Part shown: piece after piece, positions 40,801 through 49,142 of the stretch | How the letters are laid out: each line of letters begins with the position of its first letter | How positions within the stretch are numbered: the first letter of the stretch is position 1 | Assembly (NCBI GenBank): GCA_016721085.1 | Contig: JADKJI010000028.1 | Location: 1 to 64,000, forward strand | From: Chitinophagaceae bacterium | GTDB taxonomy: Bacteria; Bacteroidota; Bacteroidia; Chitinophagales; Chitinophagaceae | Length of the DNA stretch: 64,000 nt | Reading direction: 5' to 3' | Translations under genes and position numbers: made by a program | Notes under the pieces: model-generated | What the model was told of the DNA's origin: nothing | The model's input: the letters and a program-made list of their open reading frames with translations, nothing else | Databases searched by the model: none

Positions 40801-41194
40801 GCCGCTAAAGGAAACAGTAATAGCGTTCAAAAATATAGTATGCTTGATGCAAGCGCTTCAAAAGGTATCAATTACTATAGGTTAAAACAATTGGATGTTG
40901 ATGGACATTTCACGTATTCTCCAATTGTTGCCGTTACATTATCTGCCGGAAAAGGATTTGAAATTTATCCTAATCCAGTGAGCGGAAATGAAATCAGTAT
41001 TGTTTTCGGTGGAGAAGTAAAAGACAAGGCGGTAATTAAAGTATTCGATATAAATGGAAAACTCAGGATCAATACAAAAGCAACCGTCGACAATAGCAAC
41101 ATTTCAATCAAGCACAACCTGAACCCCTGGTGTTTATGTTGTAAGTGTTACTGTTGGAGATAAGGAGGAGTCGAAGAAGGTGGTGGTGCAGTAG
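37899..41194 (+). CDS. LamG-LamG-phosphoesterase T9SS protein, frameshifted
   Basis: About 1,098 residues read from ATG at 37899 through breaks near 38545, 38996 and 41124-41127 (C4; removing one C restores NPGVYVVSVTVGDKEESKKVVVQ and the stop at 41192). Pieces seen: 37890-38561, 38759-38998, 39088-41163. Two LamG domains come first; the second is very close to the second LamG of the preceding gene (both have STSTGTNGIT-like and GRGESETA-like segments). A calcineurin-type phosphoesterase domain follows: GLPDTQFY, SQLGDCTQNG, SVGNHDQGP, LSTHWLMG and LAGHVAGEG, where the usual GHxH is GHVA. A fibronectin-like segment and the sorting domain YPNPVSGNEISIVF complete it. Confidence 0.85.
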
Positions 41195-41202
41195 TGCTGG
41201 AG

Positions 41203-41648
41203 GCGAGAGGCTGGATGCTTGATGCTTTTTTGCCTAAGGCTTAAGGCCTAAAGCCAAAAGCGTAATTTGGTAATCCAACCAATAATCTGGCTTCGTAATA
41301 TATTATTCGTAGTTCACGATTTATTCGTAAGAATACTGAATTACGCTTTACGCTTTAGGCTTTAGGCTTTAGGCTTTAGGCTTTAGGCTTTAGGCTCTAA
41401 GCTTTAAGCCTAAAGCATCCAGCATCAAGCCTTTAGCATCAAGCCTACCAATAAACAAAAGTTCCGAACTCATAGTGAGTTCGGAACTTTTAGTTTATTT
41501 GGTATTCGAATTTTAGCTATGAATACACAACCTTGTTCTCCAAACGAAGACAAATATTTTGTAGCCGAAGACAAGTCCAAGCCTTAGGCCTTAAGCTTTA
41601 AGCCTTAGGCAAAAAGCATCAAGCATCTAGCATCCAGCATCAAGCCTT
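41203..41648. repeat. Long inverted-repeat region of GCTTTAGG words
   Basis: Left words at 41203-41262 (GATGCTTGATGC, CCTAAGGCTTAAGGCC), right words at 41345-41445 (ACGCTTTACGC then several GCTTTAG GCTTTAG repeats), and a third set at 41580-41648. In between is a simple perfect hairpin at 41457-41491. No gene. Confidence 0.75.
41457..41491. terminator. Perfect 16-bp hairpin
   Basis: AAAAGTTCCGAACTCA-TAG-TGAGTTCGGAACTTTT, convergent position between two gene ends, so it can serve both directions. Confidence 0.85.
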
Positions 41649-42702
41649 ACTGATACTGCACATAAATCGGTTGTGGTTTCAACTTCAGTACTTCTTCCGG
41701 ACTCATGATATGTCCACCAGCTTCGCGAAGATCGTTTTTATAGAAGATCTTAAATCCGGTGAATTGAACAGGCTCTGGGTATATGAAAGAGTAGTAAGTA
41801 CTTTTCTTGCGGGCATGATGACCCCAGCCATCCATATCCATCACTATTTGTACTTCTGGGCGCAGTTTGATGTTCTTATAATTGGTAACTCCTTTTTGGG
41901 TAAAGCGATGTACCACCAGAATTTTTGGAGGAAGGTTGTTTTCTTTAACAAGCTTAGCCATATATTCTGTTACATAGTTTATATCGGCAGCGTCATAAGT
42001 TCCAACAACTTTACCTGGAACCTGACCGCCTTTCATTGAAAACTCCGGATCTATTCCGAAATGAACATGCGGCATTTTGAGATATTTCTCAAATTCAGGC
42101 ACTTCTTGTTGTACAGTACTTAATCCAACCTGAATATCGATGAATACGAGGGCATTTATTTTCTCTGCCATCTTAATCACTTTATCGAGTTGAGCGAATG
42201 GCATTCGTAAACGATATTTTTTTGCTTCGCCGGGACTACCCTGAGCAGTAACCGCAATATAGTGAAGGGCGGGAACCACTTTCACGGAAGTATCTGCTTT
42301 TTGCCAGGCTTTTACTTCTCCCATTAGTTTATCAAGCATTTCCTTTTCAGGTAATTCTCCTAATATTCCCATTTTTGTTGAATACAGATTGCCATAATAG
42401 GCAATGATTCTTTTTTCCGGGAAAATAGCACCCCCTAAAGGATATGGCCCTTTCACCGGCCATCTGCCTGAAGAATCACCATTGGCATTATGCAATAGCA
42501 TTTTATTATAAAGAGCTGTATCAAGAGGAACTACAGGACCCGTTGCTGTAACTGGAACAACAGTATCCTTCCCGGGTTTTTGTGTGGTGTCTTTACCATT
42601 AGCGGATGCTCCTGATGTAGAAGAAGAGTTACATCCATAAATAAACCAGGCAGCTGCTGTCAACACAACGGTACCTGCAAAAAGCCAATGCGATCTTTTC
42701 AT
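41647..42702 (-). CDS. Lipoprotein of unknown function
   Basis: 351 residues from ATG at 42702 (MKRSHWLFAGTVV). Signal sequence with lipobox-like FIYGC (Cys at about 24), then a Ser/Thr/Lys-rich linker and a domain of about 290 residues with a (beta/alpha)-barrel-like pattern: LGGAIFPEKRIIAYYGNLYS, VVPALHYIAVTAQG, ALVFIDIQVGLSTVQQE, MPHVHFGIDPEFSMKG, PPKILVVHRFTQKG, PEVQIVMDMDGWGHHARK. This resembles glycosidase-like barrels with no recognised catalytic set. Function unknown; a surface or periplasmic role is likely. Confidence 0.75.
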   Translation of the reverse strand: MKRSHWLFAGTVVLTAAAWFIYGCNSSSTSGASANGKDTTQKPGKDTVVPVTATGPVVPLDTALYNKMLLHNANGDSSGRWPVKGPYPLGGAIFPEKRIIAYYGNLYSTKMGILGELPEKEMLDKLMGEVKAWQKADTSVKVVPALHYIAVTAQGSPGEAKKYRLRMPFAQLDKVIKMAEKINALVFIDIQVGLSTVQQEVPEFEKYLKMPHVHFGIDPEFSMKGGQVPGKVVGTYDAADINYVTEYMAKLVKENNLPPKILVVHRFTQKGVTNYKNIKLRPEVQIVMDMDGWGHHARKKSTYYSFIYPEPVQFTGFKIFYKNDLREAGGHIMSPEEVLKLKPQPIYVQYQ

Positions 42703-42866
42703 GTAGAAAATATTTCTTTCGATATTAATTTGTGCGAGCAAAACTACTATCGTTTATGGGTAAATGAATAATTATTACTGAGCCAAAAACGTGCCGTACT
42801 CAAAAATATTTCAAAAGGATATGCCTTGCAAATAATAACTTTCCATTTCACTTCCAATAAATCAAT

Positions 42867-43859
42867 ATGAATACAATCAGATGGGGCATTTTAGGATGTG
42901 GACGAATTGCCCGCAAATTTGCTTCCGACCTGGCATTAGTACCCAATGCCAAATTGATAGCCGTTGGCTCCAGAAGTTTGGAAAATGCTTCGGCTTTTGC
43001 CAAAGAATATCCAGCGCCTAATATCCATGGCAATTATAATTCATTGGTAAATGACCCGGAAGTCGATGTGATTTATGTGGCGTCTCCCCATGGACAACAT
43101 CATGAACATGTTTTGCTATGCCTCAATCATGGGAAAGCGGTTCTTTGCGAAAAAGCTTTTGCACTTAACGGCAAACAGGCAAGTGAGATGATATCACTGG
43201 CAAGAGAGAAAAAGATATTCCTGATGGAAGCCTTATGGAGTAAGTTTATGCCGCATTACCAACTATTGATGCAATGGCTTCGGGATGGCAAACTTGGACC
43301 AATACAGAACGTTTTGATCAATTTCGGATTTGCTCCTACTGAACCTATTCCAAAGAGAATGTTTGATCCGGCTTTAGGCGGCGGCAGCTTGCTCGATATC
43401 GGTATCTATAATATCTTCTATGCCTTATCCATTCTAGGCAAACCCGATAAAATCGAAGCCTTTATGACTCCTTCTGCAACCGGAGTGGACGAGCAGAGTG
43501 CCATTCTTTTCCGCTATAATAATGGGGCCATGGCGCAGCTTTTCAGTTCATTCTCCACCAATCTCCCAACCGAAGCAGACATAAGCGGTCGCCATGGAAG
43601 AATTCGACTAAGTACCCGCTATTACGAACCCTCTACCCAATTCGAATACTATCCCGATCGTGTCGATAGCCGTCAAATTATCCCCTTCATCAAAGAACCC
43701 GGTTGGGGATACCACTACGAAATAAAACATGTAAACGAATGCCTGCAAAAAGGCCTCACCGAAAGTCCGATAATGTCACATGCAGATACTATGTTATTGA
43801 TGGAAGTGATGGATGAGGTGAGGAGGAAGATGGGGGTGGTGTATGCGGCGGATGAATAA
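42867..43859 (+). CDS. Gfo/Idh/MocA family oxidoreductase
   Basis: 330 residues. The Rossmann domain begins IRWGILGCGRIARKFASDL with GxGxxA-like GCGRIA. EKAFALN is the catalytic EKP-like segment. The second domain has ALGGGSLLDIGIY, typical of dehydrogenases acting on sugars or dihydrodiols. NAD(P)-dependent oxidation or reduction of an unidentified sugar is the likely reaction. It lies between a lipoprotein and a hexosaminidase on other strands, so no operon partner is visible. Confidence 0.9.
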   Translation: MNTIRWGILGCGRIARKFASDLALVPNAKLIAVGSRSLENASAFAKEYPAPNIHGNYNSLVNDPEVDVIYVASPHGQHHEHVLLCLNHGKAVLCEKAFALNGKQASEMISLAREKKIFLMEALWSKFMPHYQLLMQWLRDGKLGPIQNVLINFGFAPTEPIPKRMFDPALGGGSLLDIGIYNIFYALSILGKPDKIEAFMTPSATGVDEQSAILFRYNNGAMAQLFSSFSTNLPTEADISGRHGRIRLSTRYYEPSTQFEYYPDRVDSRQIIPFIKEPGWGYHYEIKHVNECLQKGLTESPIMSHADTMLLMEVMDEVRRKMGVVYAADE

Positions 43860-44083
43860 TTTGAGAATTTGGAAATTTGAAAATTTGAAAATGAAAAAAG
43901 GCAAATGAGGAAATATGGAAATTAGAAGATGTGAAAATGAAACAGCCAATACAGGGGAAACTTACAATTTACTCAAGAATTTACCGGCAGTTTAATTTTC
44001 ACATTTTCAAATTTTCACACTTCCACATTACCTCATTTCCTCATTTTCAAATTTTCAAATTCCCAAATTCTCAAATTACTCAC
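43860..44083. repeat. Inverted repeat of AAATTTGA words with conserved core
   Basis: Left arm GAATTTGGAAATTTGAAAAT... (43863-43930), right arm of TTTTCAAATTTTCACACTTCC type (43998-44078). The core (about 43932-44010) contains GAAAATGAAACAGCCAATAC and CTCAAGAATTTACCGGC, and recurs near 56799-56880. Confidence 0.8.
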
Positions 44084-45999
44084 TTCACCCCCGCCCTCTT
44101 CTTCAACTCCGCCGTTGTAATATCTATCTGCCTGCCCATGGGTTTGCCATTACGGTAAGTAATTACTTTGAGGTGCAGGGCATCTTTTGGAAGGGTAATG
44201 GGTTGAGTGAATTTTGGATAGAAGTTGTCTGGATGGGTTTCATCCCAACTATAAAAGATTTCCAGGCCTTCGATTTCTGTTGCAAGGGTTACTACTACAT
44301 CACTATCTTTTGATTTTTTGGCTGTAATGATGGGGTCGTAGATGGTACGGGCATACTTGGTTTGAGCAACATCCAGTCTTTCAAAATGCTTTTCCACCTT
44401 TACGACAAATTCGTTCCAGTTCTTTTTCTCTTTGGGACTCCACAAATCCTCTGCAATAGCCATACCCCTGGGCCAGATCATATACTGGGCAGCACGCAAG
44501 CTAGGTACCTGTTCTGTCCAAAGATTACCTTGTCCACCAAGAATCATGGCTGCATTTGCTCCTTCCGGAACCGGTTCGAATTGGTATGTTTTACTTAATC
44601 TGAGGTTGGCATAAATCGGTGGTTCCACCGTTGCTTCACCCTGATTGAAATCCAGATAAACAAAGGCATTTGGGGTCATAACCACTTTATGATTCAACTT
44701 GGAGGCTTCAATGCCGCCTTTATCACCTCTCCAGCTCATAACAGCTGCATTTGGTGCCAGACCACCTTCCAGAATTTCATCCCAGCCCATCATTTTCTTT
44801 CCTTTTGATTCTATTATCTTCTCAATTCGCTTCACGAAATAGCTTTGCACTTCGTGCATATCCTTGAGTTTCTCCTTCTGCATCAATTGTTTTACTGCTT
44901 CACTCTTATTCCAGAAATTCTTAGCACATTCATCTCCTCCCATATGTATATATTCAAATGGAAACAACTGCGCAACTTCAGAGAAAACCTTTTCGGCAAA
45001 TTCATACACTTTTTCATTGGCTGGTCCAAGGGTATTATCGATAATAGCGTCAAAACCACCACTATGCCAGTTCATGAATTTTTCTCCTGAGTTTACCCTG
45101 TATGTACCTGGTGTTCCAGATAACTCAGGATATGAAGCTACCGTGGCCATACTATGTCCGGGCATTTCAATTTCAGGAAGAACATTTACAAACCGATCTT
45201 TCGCATACTGAACAACTTCTTTAATATCATCCTGGGTATAGAAACCACCATAAGTGCGAGGTTCATCTGCTGTTGGGGCCGACATCAGGCTCATACGACC
45301 AACCCTTGGCACTCTCCACGCACCTACTTCAGTTAGTTTCGGAAGGCTTTTTATTTCGATTCTCCATCCCTGATCATCGGTAAGGTGCCAGTGAAGTACA
45401 TTGTACTTGTATTTCACCATATCGTCTATAAACCGGAACACTTCAACTTTTGAGTAAAAGTGACGTGAAACATCAAGCATCAATCCTCTCCATCCAAAAC
45501 GGGGATAGTCCATGATCTTACAACCAGGAACCGTCCAATACGGCTTCTTCACCAGCGAAGCACTTTCAATTTCTTTTGGGAATAACTGTAATAAGGTTTG
45601 AACACCATAGAAAAGGCCTGCGGGTTGATTGGCTCTCAGGATAACAAGGCTGGAAGCCACTTCAAGGGTATACCCTTCAGCTCCGATAACAGCATCTGGT
45701 TTGCGGTTAAGGGAAATGGCAATGGTAGTACCCCGGTTATCTTTGGGATCCCCTGCCAATTGTACCCTTATGGGGAAGCCAGTAGATCTCAGTAATTGCT
45801 GTGCCAGAAAACGGGAAACCCGCTGCACATCCGGAGTCTTATCTGGGACTTCAATAATTGAATAACTGTTTAATTCAAAACTGCCACCTTTCTTTTCAAT
45901 TGAAACGGGTTGGGGGATGATAGAGAATTCTGTTGGTTGCTGGCCAACGCTTGTTAAGGAAATGCTGAGCAAACAAAGCGTCCAAAAGCTTATTTTCAT
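44080..45999 (-). CDS. Beta-N-acetylhexosaminidase (GH20)
   Basis: 639 residues with a signal peptide (MKISFWTLCLLSISLTSVGQ). It removes terminal N-acetylglucosamine or N-acetylgalactosamine by substrate-assisted catalysis. Residues 25-150 are the GH20b domain. The barrel carries HWHLTDDQGWRIEIK and LPEIEMPGHSMA, and the catalytic Asp-Glu pair is in YIHMGGDECAKNFW (about residues 340-353). WTEQVP and MIWPRGMAIAEDLWSP are further family segments. A C-terminal domain of about 110 residues is of the CHB_HEX/beta type. With NagB and sialate esterase it fits amino-sugar scavenging. Confidence 0.93.
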   Translation of the reverse strand: MKISFWTLCLLSISLTSVGQQPTEFSIIPQPVSIEKKGGSFELNSYSIIEVPDKTPDVQRVSRFLAQQLLRSTGFPIRVQLAGDPKDNRGTTIAISLNRKPDAVIGAEGYTLEVASSLVILRANQPAGLFYGVQTLLQLFPKEIESASLVKKPYWTVPGCKIMDYPRFGWRGLMLDVSRHFYSKVEVFRFIDDMVKYKYNVLHWHLTDDQGWRIEIKSLPKLTEVGAWRVPRVGRMSLMSAPTADEPRTYGGFYTQDDIKEVVQYAKDRFVNVLPEIEMPGHSMATVASYPELSGTPGTYRVNSGEKFMNWHSGGFDAIIDNTLGPANEKVYEFAEKVFSEVAQLFPFEYIHMGGDECAKNFWNKSEAVKQLMQKEKLKDMHEVQSYFVKRIEKIIESKGKKMMGWDEILEGGLAPNAAVMSWRGDKGGIEASKLNHKVVMTPNAFVYLDFNQGEATVEPPIYANLRLSKTYQFEPVPEGANAAMILGGQGNLWTEQVPSLRAAQYMIWPRGMAIAEDLWSPKEKKNWNEFVVKVEKHFERLDVAQTKYARTIYDPIITAKKSKDSDVVVTLATEIEGLEIFYSWDETHPDNFYPKFTQPITLPKDALHLKVITYRNGKPMGRQIDITTAELKKRAGVK

Positions 46000-46166
46000 A
46001 TGTAACTTTTTATTGTATCTTTTGACCTGAAATAAGGGTTACCCCCCTTGCCAACTTAGGAAATGATCTGTTGAACAAACAGCTTTAAAATTAGGGAATA
46101 TATTCACACCCGATGGTGTAGAATTAAGCATATAATTTTGATGCCTTCCTCTGGGTAGGATGAGGG

Positions 46167-46174
46167 TAACTTTG
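46167..46174 (+). promoter_or_regulatory. Possible -7 element for uspA
   Basis: TAACTTTG matches TAnnTTTG, 27 nt before the start codon. A matching -33 TTG at a normal distance is not clear. Confidence 0.4.
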
Positions 46175-46200
46175 TATCTTACAAAAAAATACCAACTGCG

Positions 46201-47030
46201 ATGAAAAAATTTCTGGTGCCTACAGATTTTTCCGAGACTTCAAAAAATGCCGCCCGGTATACCGCGCAGATGCTGAACGGCAAACGCGGGACCCAGATCA
46301 TTCTTTATTATGTTTATGATGGTTCTACTGCCAGTCCAGATGGCACCCTCCTATCTGATGAAGACGATAAAGACAGGGAAATCATTTTGCAACAGGCACT
46401 TCATAACATCAAGCTAGATTTATTGGAGCTAACAGATACGGATATTACGACTGTTACTGAAAAAGGAGATTCACTAATTGAGAATATTGAAAGATACGTA
46501 AGGCATAACGGCATTGACCTCGTTGTGATGGGCATTACCGGCGCTACCAAACTGGAGCAGATATTCATGGGAAGCAATACCCTTCGTTTAGTAAATGAAG
46601 GGGTATGTCCGGTTATGATATTCCTCCAGATGCAACTTATGTAGAGATCAAGGAAGTTGGACTCACAAGTGATTTCAAAAATGTAGATAAAACTACTCCT
46701 TTCGCACCTATCAAAGCATTACTTGATTTATTCAAGCCTACCCTATATATTATCAATGTGGATAGTGAGCATTATGTGCAGATAACAGAAGAATACAAAG
46801 CACAGAAAAATATACTGGATAAGCATTTTGAAGCTTATAATCCTCAGTATGCTTTCATCCGCTTATATGATTTCCAGGATGCGATCGATAGTTTTGCCAA
46901 TGACTATCAAATTGATTTCATCATTACTGTTCCAAGAAGACATTCATTCCTTGGTGGATTATTCAAATCGAGTACTACTAAGAAATTAGCGTATCATAGC
47001 AGGGTGCCGATTGTAGCGATACATGAATAA
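46201..47030 (+). CDS. Universal stress protein (UspA family), two tandem domains, frameshifted
   Basis: About 276 residues if a missing A near 46619 is restored (VMIIPPDATYVEI). Pieces: 46201-46644 and 46605-47030. The first Usp domain (MKKFLVPTDFSET...VVMGITGATKLEQIFMGSNTLRLVNEGVCPV) includes the GxTG-like/GS nucleotide-binding end of the family. The second, shorter domain (FKPTLYIINVDSEHY... HSRVPIVAIHE) has lost a clear ATP site. Two-domain Usp proteins are common in Bacteroidota. Confidence 0.88.
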
Positions 47031-47033
47031 GAA

Positions 47034-47078
47034 GGTTCAAGAGGTTCAATAAGTTTAAAAGGTTCCAGAGGGCAGACT
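47034..47078. repeat. GGTTCAA-type arm, left of methyltransferase gene
   Basis: AGGTTCAAGAGGTTCAATAAG...GGTTCCAGAGGGCAGACTAATGG. The complementary arm (TTAATCGGCCCTCTGGAAC...) lies at 47955-48012, so the two arms enclose the methyltransferase gene and two CGCAGAGACG hairpins. Confidence 0.6.
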
Positions 47079-47111
47079 AATGGCAAACAGCTAGAACTTC
47101 TAAGTTTTTTA

Positions 47112-47169
47112 ACCGCAGAGACGCGGAGACGCAGAGGAATGGTCCCCTGCGTCTCTGCGCCTCTGCGGT
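47112..47169. repeat. CGCAGAGACG hairpin
   Basis: CCGCAGAGACGCGGAGACGC and GCGTCTCTGCGCCTCTGCGG pair around AGAGGAATGGTCCCCT. A similar hairpin lies at 47874-47931 and another at 61716-61770. Confidence 0.9.
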
Positions 47170-47229
47170 GATTGTATTTGTATTATTTCTGCTTGATAAT
47201 TAAATATCAATTTTTAAACCCTTCCTCAC

Positions 47230-47950
47230 ATGAGCAATATCCCTCTCGACGCTAATTACTGGAACGACAGATACAAGAATAACGACACTGGTTGGGATGC
47301 TGGAACAATTACCACTCCGATAAAAGAATATATCGATAAATGGGAAAACAAATCCGTTTCAGTTCTCATCCCAGGATGTGGTAATAGCCATGAAGCCGAA
47401 TATTTATTGAAGAATGGCTTCACCAATATCACCCTCATCGATATTGCCCCTGATCTTTCCGAGGCATTAAGAATAAAATTCAAAGATCAATTAGATAAGA
47501 CAATACATATCATCACCGGAGATTTTTTTGAATTGAAGGGCAATTTTGATTTGATAATAGAGCAGACTTTTTTCTGTGCTTTGGATCCTGCATTAAGAGA
47601 AGCCTATACAAAAAAAAATGAGGTCTCTATTAGCTCCAGAGGGCCTACTGGCAGGTGTTATGTTTAACAAGGAATTTCCTGGTGGACCTCCATTCGGAGG
47701 TTCTTCTGATGAATACCAGAAACTGTTCAGTGAGTATTTTACAATCAAGACACTTGCCCCTTGTTATAACTCCATTCCACCAAGAGCGGGTTCGGAAGTG
47801 TTCTGTGGAGTTAGGGGTGTAAGGAAGATTTTTTTGCAAGGGCGCTTGCGGCTGCGAAGAATAAAATACAATAACCGCAGAGGCGCAGAGACGCAAGGGA
47901 CAGTCCTCTGCGTCTCCGCGCCTCTGCGGTTAAAAAAATTAGAAGCCTAA
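47230..47950 (+). CDS. Class I SAM methyltransferase (TPMT-like), frameshifted
   Basis: Starts MSNIPLDANYWNDRYKNNDTGWD; LIPGCGNSHEAEYL is motif I (SAM binding), ITLIDIAPDLSE motif II and LIIEQTFFCALDP motif IV, all in TPMT family order. The A9 run at 47610-47618 appears one A too long; with A8 the protein continues YTKKMRSLLAPEGLLAGVMFNKEFPGGPPFGGSSDEY and ends near IPPRAGSEVF. The open frame then continues through the CGCAGAGACG hairpin to 47950, so the true C-terminus is probably near 47815 and is obscured by another indel. Acts on a thiol or halide acceptor in characterised relatives. Confidence 0.8.
47874..47931. repeat. CGCAGAGACG hairpin
   Basis: ACCGCAGAGGCGCAGAGACG pairs with CGTCTCCGCGCCTCTGCGGT; second copy of the family in the same intergenic neighbourhood. 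Confidence 0.88.
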
Positions 47951-48010
47951 ACAGCCTACTATTAATCGGCCCTCTGGAACTTCTTTAACCTATTGAACAT
48001 CTCGAACTTC

Positions 48011-49138
48011 CTAGATTGGTTCCTGCTGGCTAAGACAATGAAAACTCCCCAACCCCCAAATAATTTCAGTGGAATCTATTCCTACCACTTCCCTATCAGG
48101 GAAACAGGATTGAACAATTTGTAATGCCTTATCATCTTTTGCTCCACGGAAGGTGGGAACAATGACAGACTTATTAGCAATATAAAAGTTTGCATAAGCA
48201 CATGGCAATCGCTGATCTTCGTAATAAACAGCGTCTGGCATAGGAAGTTCAACAATATTCAAGGCCTTGCCATTCGGAAGACGCATCGCCTTTAATTGTT
48301 TGAGATTATGTTGCAAGATGGCATAGTTCTCATCATTCTTATCTTCTTCTACCACTGTGATAACGGTATCTTCATTCACGAAGCGAACGGTATCATCGAT
48401 ATGACCATCTGTGTCATCTCCAATAATTCCTTCATCCACCCATAATACCTGATCTAGTCCGTAATACTCACAAAGATAATTTTCGATCTGTGATTGATTA
48501 AGATGCGGATTTCTGTTAGGATTTAATAAACAAGCGGTAGATGTCATAACAGTACCCTTGCCATTAAAATCTACAGAGCCTCCTTCCATAATGATACCAG
48601 GATAGAATACTTTTAATCCAAGGGCTTCTGCAATACGAGTTGGAATCACATCATCCAAATCATGTGGTGGATATTTACCACCCCAGGCGTTATAGTTCCA
48701 GTCAACAATCGCCTTTGGTATAGATGAATCCTTATTCAACAAAAATGCTGGCCCATGATCGCGGCACCATGCATCATTTGTGGGATGAAAATAGAATGTC
48801 ACTTTACTGAGGTCTACTCCGGCTGTTTGCAAATGTCCAACAGCAAATGCCTTCATAGCTTCATCTACCACGTTAATGCATACCTGCTCACCTTTTGTCA
48901 ATTCTTTAATAAATTGGCTATAATAAGGAAATATAGTATGAATCTTTCCAGGCCAGCTTGCTTCCTTATGCGGCCAGGAAAGCCAGGTAGCGCGGTGTGG
49001 AGCGAATTCGGGGGGGAAGTAGAATCCTTGTTGCTTAGGGGTTAAGAGTCCGGAAGTCGGGAAGTCCGAAAGACCGGAAGTAGCGTCTGAATTTTGGGGG
49101 TTCCTGTAAATAGTATTCACAGATGAAAGTATACTCAC
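48011..49138 (-). CDS. aguA: Agmatine deiminase
   Basis: About 375 residues; hydrolyses agmatine to N-carbamoylputrescine and ammonia. Family segments: GFYFPPEFAPHRATWLSWPH, NDAWCRDHGPAFLLN, VIMEGGSVDFNGKG-like MEGGSVDFNGKGT, GDDTDGHIDDTVRF (Asp-Gly-His) and the catalytic Cys in GLGSFHCLSQQ. The conserved protein begins near residue 35. The first 34 residues, from GTG at 49138, run through a GGAAGTCC-type repeat (49040-49085) and do not look like normal AguA sequence, so the original start is uncertain. It follows aguB after 4 nt. Confidence 0.9.
   Translation of the reverse strand: MSILSSVNTIYRNPQNSDATSGLSDFPTSGLLTPKQQGFYFPPEFAPHRATWLSWPHKEASWPGKIHTIFPYYSQFIKELTKGEQVCINVVDEAMKAFAVGHLQTAGVDLSKVTFYFHPTNDAWCRDHGPAFLLNKDSSIPKAIVDWNYNAWGGKYPPHDLDDVIPTRIAEALGLKVFYPGIIMEGGSVDFNGKGTVMTSTACLLNPNRNPHLNQSQIENYLCEYYGLDQVLWVDEGIIGDDTDGHIDDTVRFVNEDTVITVVEEDKNDENYAILQHNLKQLKAMRLPNGKALNIVELPMPDAVYYEDQRLPCAYANFYIANKSVIVPTFRGAKDDKALQIVQSCFPDREVVGIDSTEIIWGLGSFHCLSQQEPI
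49040..49085. repeat. GGAAGTCC-word repeat inside the aguA 5' coding region
   Basis: AGTCCGGAAGTCGGGAAGTC and CGAAAGACCGGAAGTAGCG, the same words as in intergenic repeats at 6685-6820 and 50335-50640, here translated in frame between residues about 18 and 33 of the annotated AguA. Confidence 0.75.
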
Positions 49139-49142
49139 GCAA

